Source: Phenylobacterium kunshanense (GTDB lineage: Bacteria > Pseudomonadota > Alphaproteobacteria > Caulobacterales > Caulobacteraceae). Taken from it: a stretch of 64,000 nucleotides of DNA. Below the pieces are notes generated by a model. It saw only the letters and a program-made list of their open reading frames with translations, had not been told where the DNA came from and did not search any database. The DNA is taken from assembly GCF_003254525.1 (NCBI RefSeq), contig NZ_QFYS01000001.1, positions 496,001 through 560,000 of the forward strand, written 5' to 3'. Position numbers and translations under genes: made by a program. Every line of letters starts with the position of its first letter. The stretch's first letter is position 1. Shown piece after piece: positions 20,262 through 29,543 of the stretch.

Positions 20262-22199
20262 ATGCTCGCCGCCATCCGCAACTTCGCGAAATCCTGGCCT
20301 GCCCGGATCCTCCTCATCATCCTCGCGATCAGCTTCGTGGGCTGGGGGGCGAACCAGAGCGGCCTGGCGGTGATGTCGGGCGACCACATCATCAAGGCCG
20401 GGTCGCGCACCGTCGGCACGCTGGCGTTCCGCCGCGAGTACGACACCTACAAGAAGCGGATGGAGGAGCAGGCGGGCCAGCCCATCACTCAGGAGTTGGC
20501 CGAGCAGAACCGCCTCGACACGGTGGTGCTGAACGGACTCGCGACCCGCGAGGCGTTCGCCGAGATGCTGTCCAAGGTCGGCATCCGGCCGTCCGACAAG
20601 CTGATCCTCGACCAGATCCAGAAGATTCCGGCCTTCTTCGACCCGATCACCGGCCGCTTCGACAAGAAGACCTTCCAGCAGCGGCTCGGCGAGAATGGCC
20701 TGACGCCCAAGGCCTTCGACGCCGTGTTGCGCGACGAGATGGCCACCCAGCACTGGGCGGTCGCGGTGCAGAACGGCCTCGCCGTGCCGCGCACCTATGG
20801 CGGACTGGCCGCGGTCTTCGCGCTCGAAAGCCGTGACCTGTCCTATTTCGCCCTGACGCCCCAGAGCGTGCCGCAGCCGGCCGCGCCGACCGACGCCCAG
20901 CTCACGGCCTTCATCAACGAGAACAAGGCCCAGCTGACCCGGCCGGAGATGCGGGTCCTGACGATCGTGCCGTTCACGCCGCAAACGGCCGCCGCGGCCG
21001 CGTCGGGCCCGATCGACCCAGCCGAACTGGAGAAGCGCTACAATTTCCGCAAGGACACCCTCTCCCAACCCGAGACCCGCACGCTCGTGCAGATCCCGGT
21101 GAAGGACCAGGCGGCCGCCCAGCAGGCCGTGGCCCGGCTCCAGAAGGGCGAAGCGCCCGCCGCCGTGGCCAAGTCCCTGGGCGTCGACCCGGTCACCTAT
21201 GAGGACAAGCCCCAGTCCGCCATCGCCGACCGCAAGGCGGGCCAGGCGGCCTTCAAGCTGCAGGCCGGACAGGTCGGCGCGGTCCAGGGCGACCTCGGCC
21301 TCTCCGTCGTCAAGATCGTTTCGGTCGTCCCCGGCCGCGAGGTGACCCTGGAGCAGGCGCGCCCGATGCTGGAGGCCGAACTCCGCAAGGACATGGTCGC
21401 CGAGAAGGTCTACGCCCAGACCCAGGCCTTCGACGACGCCCACCAGGGCGGCGCCAGCTTCGCGGAGGCCGCCCAGAAGGCTGGCGTCTCGACCCAGACC
21501 ATCGGCCCGATCAGCGCCCAGGGCGTCGACGACCAGGGCCGCCAGCTTCAGGGCCTGCCGCCGAAGATCCTTGAGACCGCCTTCGCCCTGCCCGCCGGCG
21601 GCGACAGTGAGATCACCGAGCTCGGCGACGGGGCCTACTTCGCCGTGCGCGTCGAGAAGATCGTCCCCGCGAGCGTGCCGCCGCTGGCCGAGATCCGGCC
21701 GATGCTCACCCAGGCGTGGATGCGCCGTGAGATCGTCCGGGCGCTGGAAGCCAAGGCCACCGCCCTCACCGCCCGCGTCCAGAAGGGCGAAAGCCTGGAA
21801 GCCGTCGCGGCGTCCGCCGGCGCGGCCGTCGTCCGCGTCCCGGGCCTGACCCGCCGGACGGCCCAGTCGCAGCAGCAGCAGCTTGGCGGCGAGGTGCTCG
21901 GCCGCACGTTTGCGAGCAAGCCGGGCGAGGCCTGGTTCGCCCGCCTGCCCAACGCCATCGCGGTGGGCCAGATCAGCAATGTCCGTGTCGAGGCCGGCCC
22001 TGCCGCCGCTCAGATCGCCGAGGCGAACCGGGGCGAGCTGACCCAGGCCGTGTTCCGCGAGATGGGTGAGGCTGCCCAGGCCTATGCCCGCACGAAGCTG
22101 AAGGTGAAGGTCGACGCCGAGAAGGCGCGCGCGGCCGTTGGCTTCGCGCCGCTCGCCGAGGCCAAGTCGGAAAAGGCGGCCCCGGAGAAGGCGAAGTGA
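20262..22199 (+). CDS. ppiD: PpiD-like periplasmic folding factor (SurA N-terminal and rotamase domains)
   Basis: A 645-residue membrane-anchored chaperone: one N-terminal membrane helix (about 13-30, ARILLIILAISFVGWGANQ), a SurA/PpiD chaperone domain (about 40-180, including RRE.DTYKKRM and DKLILDQIQKIPAFFD), then a parvulin-like domain around 240-350 that is degenerate, and a long helical C-terminal region. PpiD helps newly exported outer-membrane proteins fold at the translocon. The ATG at 20262 is preceded by GGGAAAGGA. Its stop overlaps the trpE GTG start (GTGA), so it heads the trp operon, as in many alphaproteobacteria. Confidence 0.92.
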   Translation: MLAAIRNFAKSWPARILLIILAISFVGWGANQSGLAVMSGDHIIKAGSRTVGTLAFRREYDTYKKRMEEQAGQPITQELAEQNRLDTVVLNGLATREAFAEMLSKVGIRPSDKLILDQIQKIPAFFDPITGRFDKKTFQQRLGENGLTPKAFDAVLRDEMATQHWAVAVQNGLAVPRTYGGLAAVFALESRDLSYFALTPQSVPQPAAPTDAQLTAFINENKAQLTRPEMRVLTIVPFTPQTAAAAASGPIDPAELEKRYNFRKDTLSQPETRTLVQIPVKDQAAAQQAVARLQKGEAPAAVAKSLGVDPVTYEDKPQSAIADRKAGQAAFKLQAGQVGAVQGDLGLSVVKIVSVVPGREVTLEQARPMLEAELRKDMVAEKVYAQTQAFDDAHQGGASFAEAAQKAGVSTQTIGPISAQGVDDQGRQLQGLPPKILETAFALPAGGDSEITELGDGAYFAVRVEKIVPASVPPLAEIRPMLTQAWMRREIVRALEAKATALTARVQKGESLEAVAASAGAAVVRVPGLTRRTAQSQQQQLGGEVLGRTFASKPGEAWFARLPNAIAVGQISNVRVEAGPAAAQIAEANRGELTQAVFREMGEAAQAYARTKLKVKVDAEKARAAVGFAPLAEAKSEKAAPEKAK

Positions 22200-23728
22200 C
22201 GCTGGAGCCGCCGTTCGAGGCCTTCCGTTCCACTTATGACGGCGGCGCGCCCCAGGTCGCCTGGACCCGGCTGATCGACGACCTGGAGACGCCGGTTTCG
22301 GCGTTCCTCAAGATCGGCCACGGCAAGCCGTACGCCTTCCTGTTCGAGTCGGTGGAGGGCGGCGCCTTCCGCGCCCGCTATTCGATCATCACGCTCAATC
22401 CCGACCTGGTCTGGCGCTGCCGCGGCGACGAGGCGGAGATCGCCACGGGCGCCGACATCGCCGCCGGGCGCTTCACGCCGCAGGCCGGCGGAGCGCTCGA
22501 CAGTCTGCGCGACCTCCTGGCCAAGTCGCGGATCGAGCTGCCGCCGGGCCTGCCGCCCATGGCCGCCGGCGTGTTCGGTGCGCTGGGGTATGACACCATC
22601 CGCCTCGTCGAGGACCTCCCGAACATCAATCCGGACCCCCTGGGCCTGCCCGACGGCGTGCTGGCGCGGCCCTCGATCATCGCGATCTTCGATGCCATCG
22701 CCCAGGAGATCCTGCTGGTCACGCCCGTCCGCCCGGATGGGACGTCCGCCGCCGACGCCTATGCCGCCGCGCAGGCCCGCCTGCAGACCGTGGCCGCCGA
22801 TTTCCGCAAGCCCGCGCCGCCGCTGAAGGGCGACGCCCAGCCCGAGCCCGACCGCTTCACCACGCCGGTCAGCCGCGAGGACTATCGGGGCATCGTCGAG
22901 AAGGCGAAGGAGTACATCCGCGCGGGCGACATCTTCCAGGTGGTGCCCAGCCACCGCTTCCGCGCGCCCTTCGCGCACGATCCGTTCGCCCTCTATCGCT
23001 CGCTCCGCCGCTCCAACCCCTCGCCGTTCCTGTTCTTCCTGAACTTCGGCGATTTCCAGCTCGCGGGCTCCTCCCCCGAGATCCTGGTCCGGCTTCGCGA
23101 CGGCAAGATCACCATCCGCCCCATCGCCGGCACCCGTCCGCGCGGGGCGACTCCCGAGGAGGACCGCCGCCTCGAAGAAGAGCTGATCAACGACCCCAAG
23201 GAGCGCGCCGAGCACCTGATGCTGCTCGACCTGGGCCGCAACGACGTGGGCCGCGTCGCCATGCTCAAGCAGGCGGGCGCCAACGAGCCGCCGAAGCCGA
23301 GCCGCCGGCCCCGCGTTCGGGTGACCGACAGCTTCTTCGTGGAGCGCTATGCCCGCGTCATGCACCTGGTCTCCAACGTCGAGGGCGACGCGCCCGACGG
23401 CCTGGATCCGGTGGACGTGGTCATGGCGGCCCTGCCCGCCGGCACGCTCTCGGGCGCGCCCAAGGTGCGGGCCATGGAGATCATCGACGAGCTGGAGATC
23501 GAGAAGCGAGGCATCGGCTACGCCGGCGCGGCGGGCTATTTCGGCTCGGACGGCTCGGTGGACACCTGCATCATCCTGCGCACCGCCCTGTTCAAGGACG
23601 GGACGATGTACGTCCAGGCCGGCGGCGGCGTGGTGGCCGACAGCGACCCGGACGCCGAGTACGACGAGACCCTGCACAAGGCCCGCGCGCTCCGCGACGC
23701 AGCCGTGGAGGCCTGGCGGTTCGTCTAG
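22196..23728 (+). CDS. trpE: Anthranilate synthase component I
   Basis: A 510-residue chorismate-using enzyme that, with trpG, makes anthranilate. Motifs include the feedback-binding-like segment AFLFESVEGGAFRARYS, the catalytic KEYIRAGDIFQVVPSHRF, SSPEILVRL, the conserved LDLGRNDVGRVA and ALPAGTLSGAPKVRAMEIID. The start is a GTG at 22196 that overlaps the ppiD stop by four bases; this coupling is the best support for the start. No trp leader peptide or attenuator is visible, since there is no space upstream. The next trp gene, trpG, begins 264 bases further on, with a small opposite-strand gene between. Confidence 0.97.
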   Translation: MTLEPPFEAFRSTYDGGAPQVAWTRLIDDLETPVSAFLKIGHGKPYAFLFESVEGGAFRARYSIITLNPDLVWRCRGDEAEIATGADIAAGRFTPQAGGALDSLRDLLAKSRIELPPGLPPMAAGVFGALGYDTIRLVEDLPNINPDPLGLPDGVLARPSIIAIFDAIAQEILLVTPVRPDGTSAADAYAAAQARLQTVAADFRKPAPPLKGDAQPEPDRFTTPVSREDYRGIVEKAKEYIRAGDIFQVVPSHRFRAPFAHDPFALYRSLRRSNPSPFLFFLNFGDFQLAGSSPEILVRLRDGKITIRPIAGTRPRGATPEEDRRLEEELINDPKERAEHLMLLDLGRNDVGRVAMLKQAGANEPPKPSRRPRVRVTDSFFVERYARVMHLVSNVEGDAPDGLDPVDVVMAALPAGTLSGAPKVRAMEIIDELEIEKRGIGYAGAAGYFGSDGSVDTCIILRTALFKDGTMYVQAGGGVVADSDPDAEYDETLHKARALRDAAVEAWRFV

Positions 23729-23737
23729 CGCGATCGC

Positions 23738-23941
23738 CTACTCCGGCGCGCCCTGCGCCGTGTGCGCGGTCTCGACCGGCGGCGCCAGGACCATGATCGT
23801 GGCGAACACGACCGAGGTGAGCGCCAGGGCCGTGGCCGCCACCAGGGCCGGCCACATGGGGTCCTTGCGCTGCGGGTTCTTCAGCAGGCGGCGCGCGCGG
23901 GCGACCGCAGCAGCGTCCAGGGCCGAATCGGACATCGTCAT
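23738..23941 (-). CDS. Small single-span membrane protein between trpE and trpG
   Basis: A 67-residue frame on the minus strand, opposite to the trp genes on both sides. It has a charged N-terminal cytoplasmic part ([17 protein letters not shown]), one strong membrane helix at about 31-53 ([20 protein letters not shown]) and a short Ala/Thr/Pro tail. An alternative start at 23935 would remove two residues. The gene fills the 264-base trpE-trpG gap. I do not recognise the family; the topology resembles small envelope proteins of Caulobacteraceae. It is supported by composition and by filling an otherwise empty gap. Confidence 0.6.
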   Translation of the reverse strand: MTMSDSALDAAAVARARRLLKNPQRKDPMWPALVAATALALTSVVFATIMVLAPPVETAHTAQGAPE

Positions 23942-23992
23942 GGCGCCAGCATCCCGCTTGGCGTTCGTCGCTGCAAAGCCTATGGAACCGGC

Positions 23993-24583
23993 ATGATCCT
24001 GGTCGTCGATAACTACGACAGCTTCACCTACAACCTCGTCCACTACCTGAACGAGCTGGGGGCGGAGACGCTTGTCCATCGCAACGATGCGATCACCGTC
24101 GACGAGGCGCTGGGTCTTCGTCCCGAGGCCATCCTGCTGTCGCCCGGGCCGTGTACGCCAAATGAAGCCGGCATCTGCCTCGGCGTCATCCGCGAAGCGC
24201 CGGAAACCCTGCCAATCCTGGGCGTCTGCCTCGGCCATCAGGCGATCGGCCAGGCGTTTGGCGGCGAAGTCATCCGCGCCCGCGCCCTGATGCACGGAAA
24301 AACGAGCCTTATCCATCACACCGGCACGGGTGTCTTCAAAGGCTTGAAGAACCCTTTCACGGCCACCCGCTACCACAGCCTTTCCGTGCGAAAGGACGAT
24401 CTGCCGCAGGTTCTGGAGGCCACGGCCTGGACCGACGATGGCGAGATCATGGGCATCCAGCACAGGACCCGCCCGATCCATGGCGTGCAGTTCCATCCCG
24501 AGTCCATCGCCACGGAATGCGGCCATGAGCTGCTGGGCAACTTCCTGGACCTGGCCGGCGTGAAGCGGCTGGCCGAGATCTGA
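23993..24583 (+). CDS. trpG: Anthranilate synthase component II (glutamine amidotransferase)
   Basis: A 196-residue class I glutamine amidotransferase. It begins [19 protein letters not shown], has the oxyanion motif [12 protein letters not shown], the nucleophile Cys79 in [13 protein letters not shown] and the His-Glu pair in [16 protein letters not shown]. It supplies ammonia to TrpE and may also serve PabB for aminodeoxychorismate. Full length. Ten bases separate it from trpD. It is slightly less GC-skewed in codon use than its neighbours, but this is mild and not treated as transfer. Confidence 0.97.
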   Translation: MILVVDNYDSFTYNLVHYLNELGAETLVHRNDAITVDEALGLRPEAILLSPGPCTPNEAGICLGVIREAPETLPILGVCLGHQAIGQAFGGEVIRARALMHGKTSLIHHTGTGVFKGLKNPFTATRYHSLSVRKDDLPQVLEATAWTDDGEIMGIQHRTRPIHGVQFHPESIATECGHELLGNFLDLAGVKRLAEI

Positions 24584-24593
24584 CCCACCCACC

Positions 24594-25622
24594 ATGTCCG
24601 CCGCCTTCAAGCCGCTCCTCTCGCGCCTGGCCGATGGCGCGACCCTCTCGGAAGACGACGCCCAGGCGTTCTTCGCCGCCTGCCTGCGGGGCGAGCCGAC
24701 GGCCGCCCAGATCGGCGCGGCCCTGACCGCCATGCGCATGCGCGGCGAGACGCTGGGCGAGATCACGGCCTGCGCCCGGGCCATGGGCCGGGCGGCGATC
24801 CACCTTGATCCGCCCTACCCGACGATCGACGTCTGCGGCACCGGCGGCGACGGCCTGCACACCTACAACATCTCGACGGCGGTCGGCTTCGTGGCCGCGG
24901 GCGGCGGGCTGAAGGTGGCAAAGCACGGCAACCGCGCCCTGTCCTCGAAGTCCGGCGGCGCCGACGTCCTGTCCGAACTGGGCGTCGCCATAGACGCCGG
25001 GGCCGAGCGCCAGCTTCGGGCGCTGGACGAAGCGGGCATCTGCTTCCTGTTCGCGCCGGCGCATCACGGCGCCATGCGCCATGTCTCCCCGATCCGCGCC
25101 GAGCTGGGCTTCCGCACGATCTTCAACCTGCTGGGCCCGCTCACCAATCCGGCCGGCGCGAAGAGGCAGGTCGTCGGCGTCTTCGCCGAACGGTGGGTCG
25201 CGCCCCTCGCCGAGGTGCTGGGCGCCCTCGGCTCCGAGCGCGCCTGGGTGGTCCATGGCGGCGGCATGGACGAGCTGACCACCACGGGAGAGACCAGCGT
25301 CGCCGAACTGCGTGACGGTCAGGTCCGGCTGTTCACCATCACGCCCGAGGCCGTGGGCCTGAAACGTGCGGCGCTCGCCGACCTAACGGGCGGAACGCCG
25401 GCCCAGAACGCCGACGCCCTTCGCCGCGTGCTTGGCGGCGAAGCCGGGCCCTACCGCGACATCGTGTTGCTCAACGCCGCCGCCGCGTTCCTTGTCGGCG
25501 ACAAGGTGGAAACCCTCCGAGAGGGGGTGGAATTCGCCGCGCAGGTGATCGACGACGGCCGCGCCCAGGCCGCGCTCGACAAGCTGCTGGAGATCGCTCC
25601 GCTGGAGGGCGCCGGCGCGTGA
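24594..25622 (+). CDS. trpD: Anthranilate phosphoribosyltransferase
   Basis: A 342-residue enzyme that joins anthranilate to phosphoribosyl pyrophosphate. Motifs include the PRPP-binding [36 protein letters not shown], the [16 protein letters not shown] loop for anthranilate, and [11 protein letters not shown]. The ATG at 24594 follows trpG by ten bases. Its stop overlaps the trpC GTG start by four bases. Third step gene of the trpEGDC operon. Confidence 0.97.
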   Translation: MSAAFKPLLSRLADGATLSEDDAQAFFAACLRGEPTAAQIGAALTAMRMRGETLGEITACARAMGRAAIHLDPPYPTIDVCGTGGDGLHTYNISTAVGFVAAGGGLKVAKHGNRALSSKSGGADVLSELGVAIDAGAERQLRALDEAGICFLFAPAHHGAMRHVSPIRAELGFRTIFNLLGPLTNPAGAKRQVVGVFAERWVAPLAEVLGALGSERAWVVHGGGMDELTTTGETSVAELRDGQVRLFTITPEAVGLKRAALADLTGGTPAQNADALRRVLGGEAGPYRDIVLLNAAAAFLVGDKVETLREGVEFAAQVIDDGRAQAALDKLLEIAPLEGAGA

Positions 25623-26395
25623 GCGACATCCTCGCCAAGATCGCCGCCTACAAGCGCGACGACGTCGCCGCCCGCAAGGCCGCCCGGCCGGTCGTCGACA
25701 CCGCAGGAGCCTCGGCCCCGCGAGGCTTCCGCGCCGCGCTGGAACGCGCCCATGCACCCGGCCGGCTGGCGCTGATCGCCGAGATCAAGAAGGCCTCTCC
25801 GTCCAAGGGACTCATCCGCGAGGACTTCGACCCGCCGGCCCTCGCCCGGGCCTACGAGGCCGGGGGCGCCGCCTGCCTGTCGGTGCTCACCGACGGCCCC
25901 AGCTTCCAGGGCGACGACGCCTATCTGACCGCCGCCCGCGCCGCCGTCGCCCTGCCCTGCATCCGCAAGGACTTCCTCGTCGACCCGTGGCAGGTCGCCG
26001 AGAGCCGTGCGCTGGGCGCCGATGCGATCCTCGTGATCCTCGCCATGGTCGATGACGCGCTCGCCGCCGAGCTCATGGCCGAGGCGAGGCGTCTCGGCAT
26101 GGACGCGCTGGTCGAGGTGCATGACGAGGCAGAGATGGCCCGCGCGGGCAGCCTCGGAGCCGACCTCGTCGGCGTGAACAACCGTGACCTGCGCACCTTC
26201 ACCGTGGACCTTGCGATCACCGAGCGCCTGGCCGCGGCCGCGCCGACGGGCGCCCTCCTCGTCACGGAGAGCGGCATCTTCACGGCCGCCGACGCCGAGC
26301 GGCTGGAGCGCAGTGGCGCCAAGGCCATGCTGGTGGGCGAGAGCCTGATGCGGCAGGCCGACGTGACCGCCGCGACTCGCGCCCTGCTCGCCTGA
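25619..26395 (+). CDS. trpC: Indole-3-glycerol-phosphate synthase
   Basis: A 258-residue beta/alpha barrel enzyme. Conserved pieces are [21 protein letters not shown] (catalytic lysine), [49 protein letters not shown] and [17 protein letters not shown]. It converts carboxyphenylamino-deoxyribulose-phosphate to indole-3-glycerol phosphate. The GTG start at 25619 lies within the trpD stop (GTGA). It is the last trp gene and is followed after 120 bases by lexA with its own promoter; trpF, trpB and trpA are elsewhere. Confidence 0.97.
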   Translation: MSDILAKIAAYKRDDVAARKAARPVVDTAGASAPRGFRAALERAHAPGRLALIAEIKKASPSKGLIREDFDPPALARAYEAGGAACLSVLTDGPSFQGDDAYLTAARAAVALPCIRKDFLVDPWQVAESRALGADAILVILAMVDDALAAELMAEARRLGMDALVEVHDEAEMARAGSLGADLVGVNNRDLRTFTVDLAITERLAAAAPTGALLVTESGIFTAADAERLERSGAKAMLVGESLMRQADVTAATRALLA

Positions 26396-26447
26396 GTCGC
26401 GCCATCATCGCGAATTCCTGCGTCTTTTCAGTGGCGCTGTGGGTAAC

Positions 26448-26476
26448 TTGACATTAATCAGGAACACCTAGAGAAC
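26448..26476 (+). promoter_or_regulatory. lexA promoter with SOS box
   Basis: A perfect alphaproteobacterial LexA site GAAC-ACCTAGA-GAAC lies at 26462-26476, overlapping the -10 area of a promoter whose -35 hexamer is TTGACA at 26448-26453. It ends 39 bases before the lexA ATG. This is the expected autoregulatory layout: LexA bound here would block its own transcription until DNA damage triggers self-cleavage. Confidence 0.88.
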
Positions 26477-26515
26477 ACGTACAGCCGTTTCGGCTTTGTT
26501 CTTCGAGGTTGAACC

Positions 26516-27205
26516 ATGCTCACCCGCAAGCAGCACGAGTTGCTCATGTTCATCCATGAGCGGATCAAGGAAAGCGGCGTCTCCCCCTCGTTCGACGAGA
26601 TGAAGGAGGCATTGGACCTCGCCTCGAAGTCCGGCATCCACCGGCTCATCACGGCACTGGAGGAACGCGGATTCCTCCGCCGCCTGCCTCACCGCGCCCG
26701 AGCTCTCGAGGTGGTGAAGCTGCCGCAACAGGCGACGGCCGCCGCGCCGCCCAAGGGACGGGCGCCGTTCAAGCCCCAGCTCGTCGAAGCGGGCCAGGCG
26801 ATGCCCGCAGCGGCGAACGACACGCGCGAACTGCCGATCCTCGGCCGCATCGCCGCGGGCACGCCCATTGAGGCGATCCAGCAGGAACGCGACCGCATTC
26901 CGGTGCCCGAGACCATCCTCGGCGCCGGCGAGCACTTCGTCCTCGAGATCTCGGGCGACTCGATGATCAACGCCGGCATCCTCGACGGTGACTTCGTGGT
27001 CATCCGCCGCACCGACAGCGCATCCTCGGGCGACATCGTCGTGGCTCTGGTGGATGGCGAGGAAGCCACCCTGAAGCGTCTGCGCAAGAAGGGCGCCTCC
27101 ATCGCCCTGGAGGCCGCCAACCCGGCCTACGAGACCCGTATCTTCGGGCCCGACCGGGTGTCGGTGCAGGGCAAGCTGGTCGGCCTCATCCGCCGCTACC
27201 ACTGA
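26516..27205 (+). CDS. lexA: SOS repressor LexA
   Basis: A 229-residue repressor/autoprotease. The N-terminal winged helix (1-65, [20 protein letters not shown] and [18 protein letters not shown]) is joined by a linker of about 45 residues to the S24 peptidase domain. The cleavage bond is Ala114-Gly115 in GRIAAGTP. The catalytic serine is Ser149 in SGDSMINAG and the lysine is Lys187 in EEATLKRL. The long linker is typical of alphaproteobacterial LexA. It is controlled by its own SOS box and should also bind the box upstream of the sidA-dnaE genes at 51717-51731. It is convergent with comEC, three bases apart. Confidence 0.97.
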   Translation: MLTRKQHELLMFIHERIKESGVSPSFDEMKEALDLASKSGIHRLITALEERGFLRRLPHRARALEVVKLPQQATAAAPPKGRAPFKPQLVEAGQAMPAAANDTRELPILGRIAAGTPIEAIQQERDRIPVPETILGAGEHFVLEISGDSMINAGILDGDFVVIRRTDSASSGDIVVALVDGEEATLKRLRKKGASIALEAANPAYETRIFGPDRVSVQGKLVGLIRRYH

Positions 27206-27207
27206 CC

Positions 27208-29364
27208 TCAGCGCGGGTCGTAGCCCCAGGTCCATGGCCGCCGGCCGCGCTGGTCCTGACCCCAGACGATCCGCCATCCGCCCTTCGTCCGGTAAAGCTC
27301 GGCTGAGCCCCCGGCCGCGAAGTCCCGCCCGGTCAGGACGAGCGGCGCCGCGCAGCTCTCCGGTCGGAAGTCGTTGCGCAGGATGACGATCTCGGCCTGG
27401 GCGCAAAGCGCCTCCAGGCGACCTGGCTTCAACGGCCGGCGCAGATTCCAGGCCGCGGACAACTCGACCGGCGCGCCCGGTTGCGGCGCACAGCTCCAGC
27501 GATCACACGCGAAGACCGCATCGCGCGCGGCCTCGCTGGCGACGGGGGCCAGACCCCGCCGACGGGCCCAGAGCTCGGCGCCGAACAGCTTCACGTCGGG
27601 TCTCAGCAGAATGGCGTCCGCGCCATCGCGCACCGCGACCGCCGCGCCGTCCGCCGCGACCCAGACTTCCGGCGTAGGCGGCCTTGGCGCCCAGAGCACG
27701 GCCGCGGCGACCGGCAGGCCGATCCACCGCAGCGGTCCGCGCCAGAGACAGACGAACAGCAGGCCGATGAAGCTGGCGGGCAGCGCCCAGCCCGGAGCGC
27801 TGGCGACGACCACCTGGGAGCCAGGCGCGGCCGCGGTCGACTCCGCGATCCGCATCATCAGCCCGATCGACCAGCCGGCGACCTCCAGCGGCGCCTGGCC
27901 GAGCCCGATTGGCGTCAGCGCCGCGCCGATCGCCAGGCCCGGCATCATCAGGAACGACGAGACCGGCGCCACGGCCAGGTTGGCCAGCAGGCCCCACGTC
28001 GAGACCCGGTTGAAATGCTGGATGGCGAACGGCCCTGTCGCCAGTCCGGCAACGAAGCTCACCGCTATGCTCGCGGCCGTCCAGGTGGCCGCCGCCTGGA
28101 CGGCGCGGATCGGCCACGGCACGTCGATCTCCCGCACGGGTCGCGGCCAGATCTCGGCCAGGGCGACCAGCGCGGCGGTGGCGGCGAACGACATCTGGAA
28201 GCCGGGCTCGGTCACGGCTTCCGGCTGGAGCAGCATCACCCCCATCGCCGCGAGGGCGAGGGCATGCAGGCTGATCGCCTGGCGATCCACCAGAATCGCG
28301 GCGAAGGCCGCCGCTGCCGTGATCGCGGCCCGCTCCGCTGGCGGCGGCGCGCCCGACAGGACGAGATAGCCGCCGACGGCCGCGAGCCCCACCAGCGCCG
28401 CCGCCTTCTTGCCGTGAAGGCGCAGGGCCAGCCATGGCCACGCGGCGATCGCCAGTCGCGCGGCCGCGAAGACGAAGCCCCCTACGATCGCCATGTGCAG
28501 GCCGCTGATGGAGACGATGTGCGCCAGCCCCGCGGCCCGCAACGCGTCCACCTGTTCGCGCGGGATGAAGGCCTCGTGCCCCGTCGTCATAGCCGCGGCC
28601 AGACCGCCCGTCTCGGGGCCGAGCGATTCCACGATCCGGTGGGTGAGCGCCCAGCGGGCCGCGTTCACCCGCATGGAGAGCCTGAGGCGCCAGGGCGCCG
28701 GTCGCTCGAAGCTGGTCGCCTCTGGCGAACGGAGCGCCAGGCCCACCGCCCCCATGCTCTCGAAGTAGGCGTCCCGCGCGAAGTCGTACGCGCCAGGAGC
28801 GGCCGGCGGCGGCGGCGGGTTGAGGATCGCCAGGACGCGGACCGCATCGCCAGGCCGGGGCAACGTCGTCCCGGGTCGAAGGGTCACGCGCAGGCGGATA
28901 GGCGTCGCGCGGGCCGCCCAGTCGCCGACGGAAACCGGGGCCAGCAGCAGTCGCTGGCCGCCCTGCCCCGGTGACGCGATGTCGACCACCCACGCGTCCA
29001 CCCACTGAGGCCGGGCCCCGGCCTGGGCGACCGGCGCCTTCACCGCATCCGTCCGCAGTTTGGCCACTGCAAAGCCGCCCGTCATGCAGGCCGCCAGGAC
29101 TAGCGCCATCGTCACCACGCGATCGGGACTCCGCCGCGTACAGGCCAGCAGCCCGGCGGTCAGCGCCAGCAGCGCCCAGGCCACCCAGAGCTGCGGCTCC
29201 CGCAGGAGACCAAAGTAGAGGCCGCAGCCGACTCCAAACGCCACGGGCGTCCACAGCGTCCACCGCTCCGACTGGGCGCCCACCTGCGCGCCGAGCCAAG
29301 GGCCCAGGCCGCGCCATGCCTGCGCGGCTCCGCTCCCCCTGGCGACCCCCGCCTCTACGCTCAC
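27208..29364 (-). CDS. comEC: ComEC/Rec2-family DNA uptake channel, without a recognisable metallo-beta-lactamase motif
   Basis: About 718 residues. The N-terminal part has a membrane region and a DUF4131-like beta domain. The central ComEC competence domain shows AGLAHIVSISGLHMAIVGGF, the family hallmark, and about nine further hydrophobic helices. ComEC moves single-stranded DNA across the inner membrane during natural transformation. The C-terminal 150 residues (from about VWVAADGAAVAVRDGADAIL) correspond in position to the metallo-beta-lactamase domain of Gram-positive ComEC but contain no HxHxDH motif. The start was set at a GTG at 29364, preceded by GGGGGA. A GTG at 29406 would add 14 residues. 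Confidence 0.88.
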   Translation of the reverse strand: MSVEAGVARGSGAAQAWRGLGPWLGAQVGAQSERWTLWTPVAFGVGCGLYFGLLREPQLWVAWALLALTAGLLACTRRSPDRVVTMALVLAACMTGGFAVAKLRTDAVKAPVAQAGARPQWVDAWVVDIASPGQGGQRLLLAPVSVGDWAARATPIRLRVTLRPGTTLPRPGDAVRVLAILNPPPPPAAPGAYDFARDAYFESMGAVGLALRSPEATSFERPAPWRLRLSMRVNAARWALTHRIVESLGPETGGLAAAMTTGHEAFIPREQVDALRAAGLAHIVSISGLHMAIVGGFVFAAARLAIAAWPWLALRLHGKKAAALVGLAAVGGYLVLSGAPPPAERAAITAAAAFAAILVDRQAISLHALALAAMGVMLLQPEAVTEPGFQMSFAATAALVALAEIWPRPVREIDVPWPIRAVQAAATWTAASIAVSFVAGLATGPFAIQHFNRVSTWGLLANLAVAPVSSFLMMPGLAIGAALTPIGLGQAPLEVAGWSIGLMMRIAESTAAAPGSQVVVASAPGWALPASFIGLLFVCLWRGPLRWIGLPVAAAVLWAPRPPTPEVWVAADGAAVAVRDGADAILLRPDVKLFGAELWARRRGLAPVASEAARDAVFACDRWSCAPQPGAPVELSAAWNLRRPLKPGRLEALCAQAEIVILRNDFRPESCAAPLVLTGRDFAAGGSAELYRTKGGWRIVWGQDQRGRRPWTWGYDPR

Positions 29365-29543
29365 CGATCCCCCGCCCTTTGACCGGCGGCACCTTGCCCC
29401 AATCACAACCGGAAGGCCACGCAGGGAAAGCCCGCGCGCGCGACGCGAGGCTCTCGCCCCGCCACGTTCCCTTTTCAGGTCCCCGTGCTAAGAGGCCGGC
29501 CCGCACAAGCCCCGCAAAACCTCACCTCGTCAGAACCGATCCC

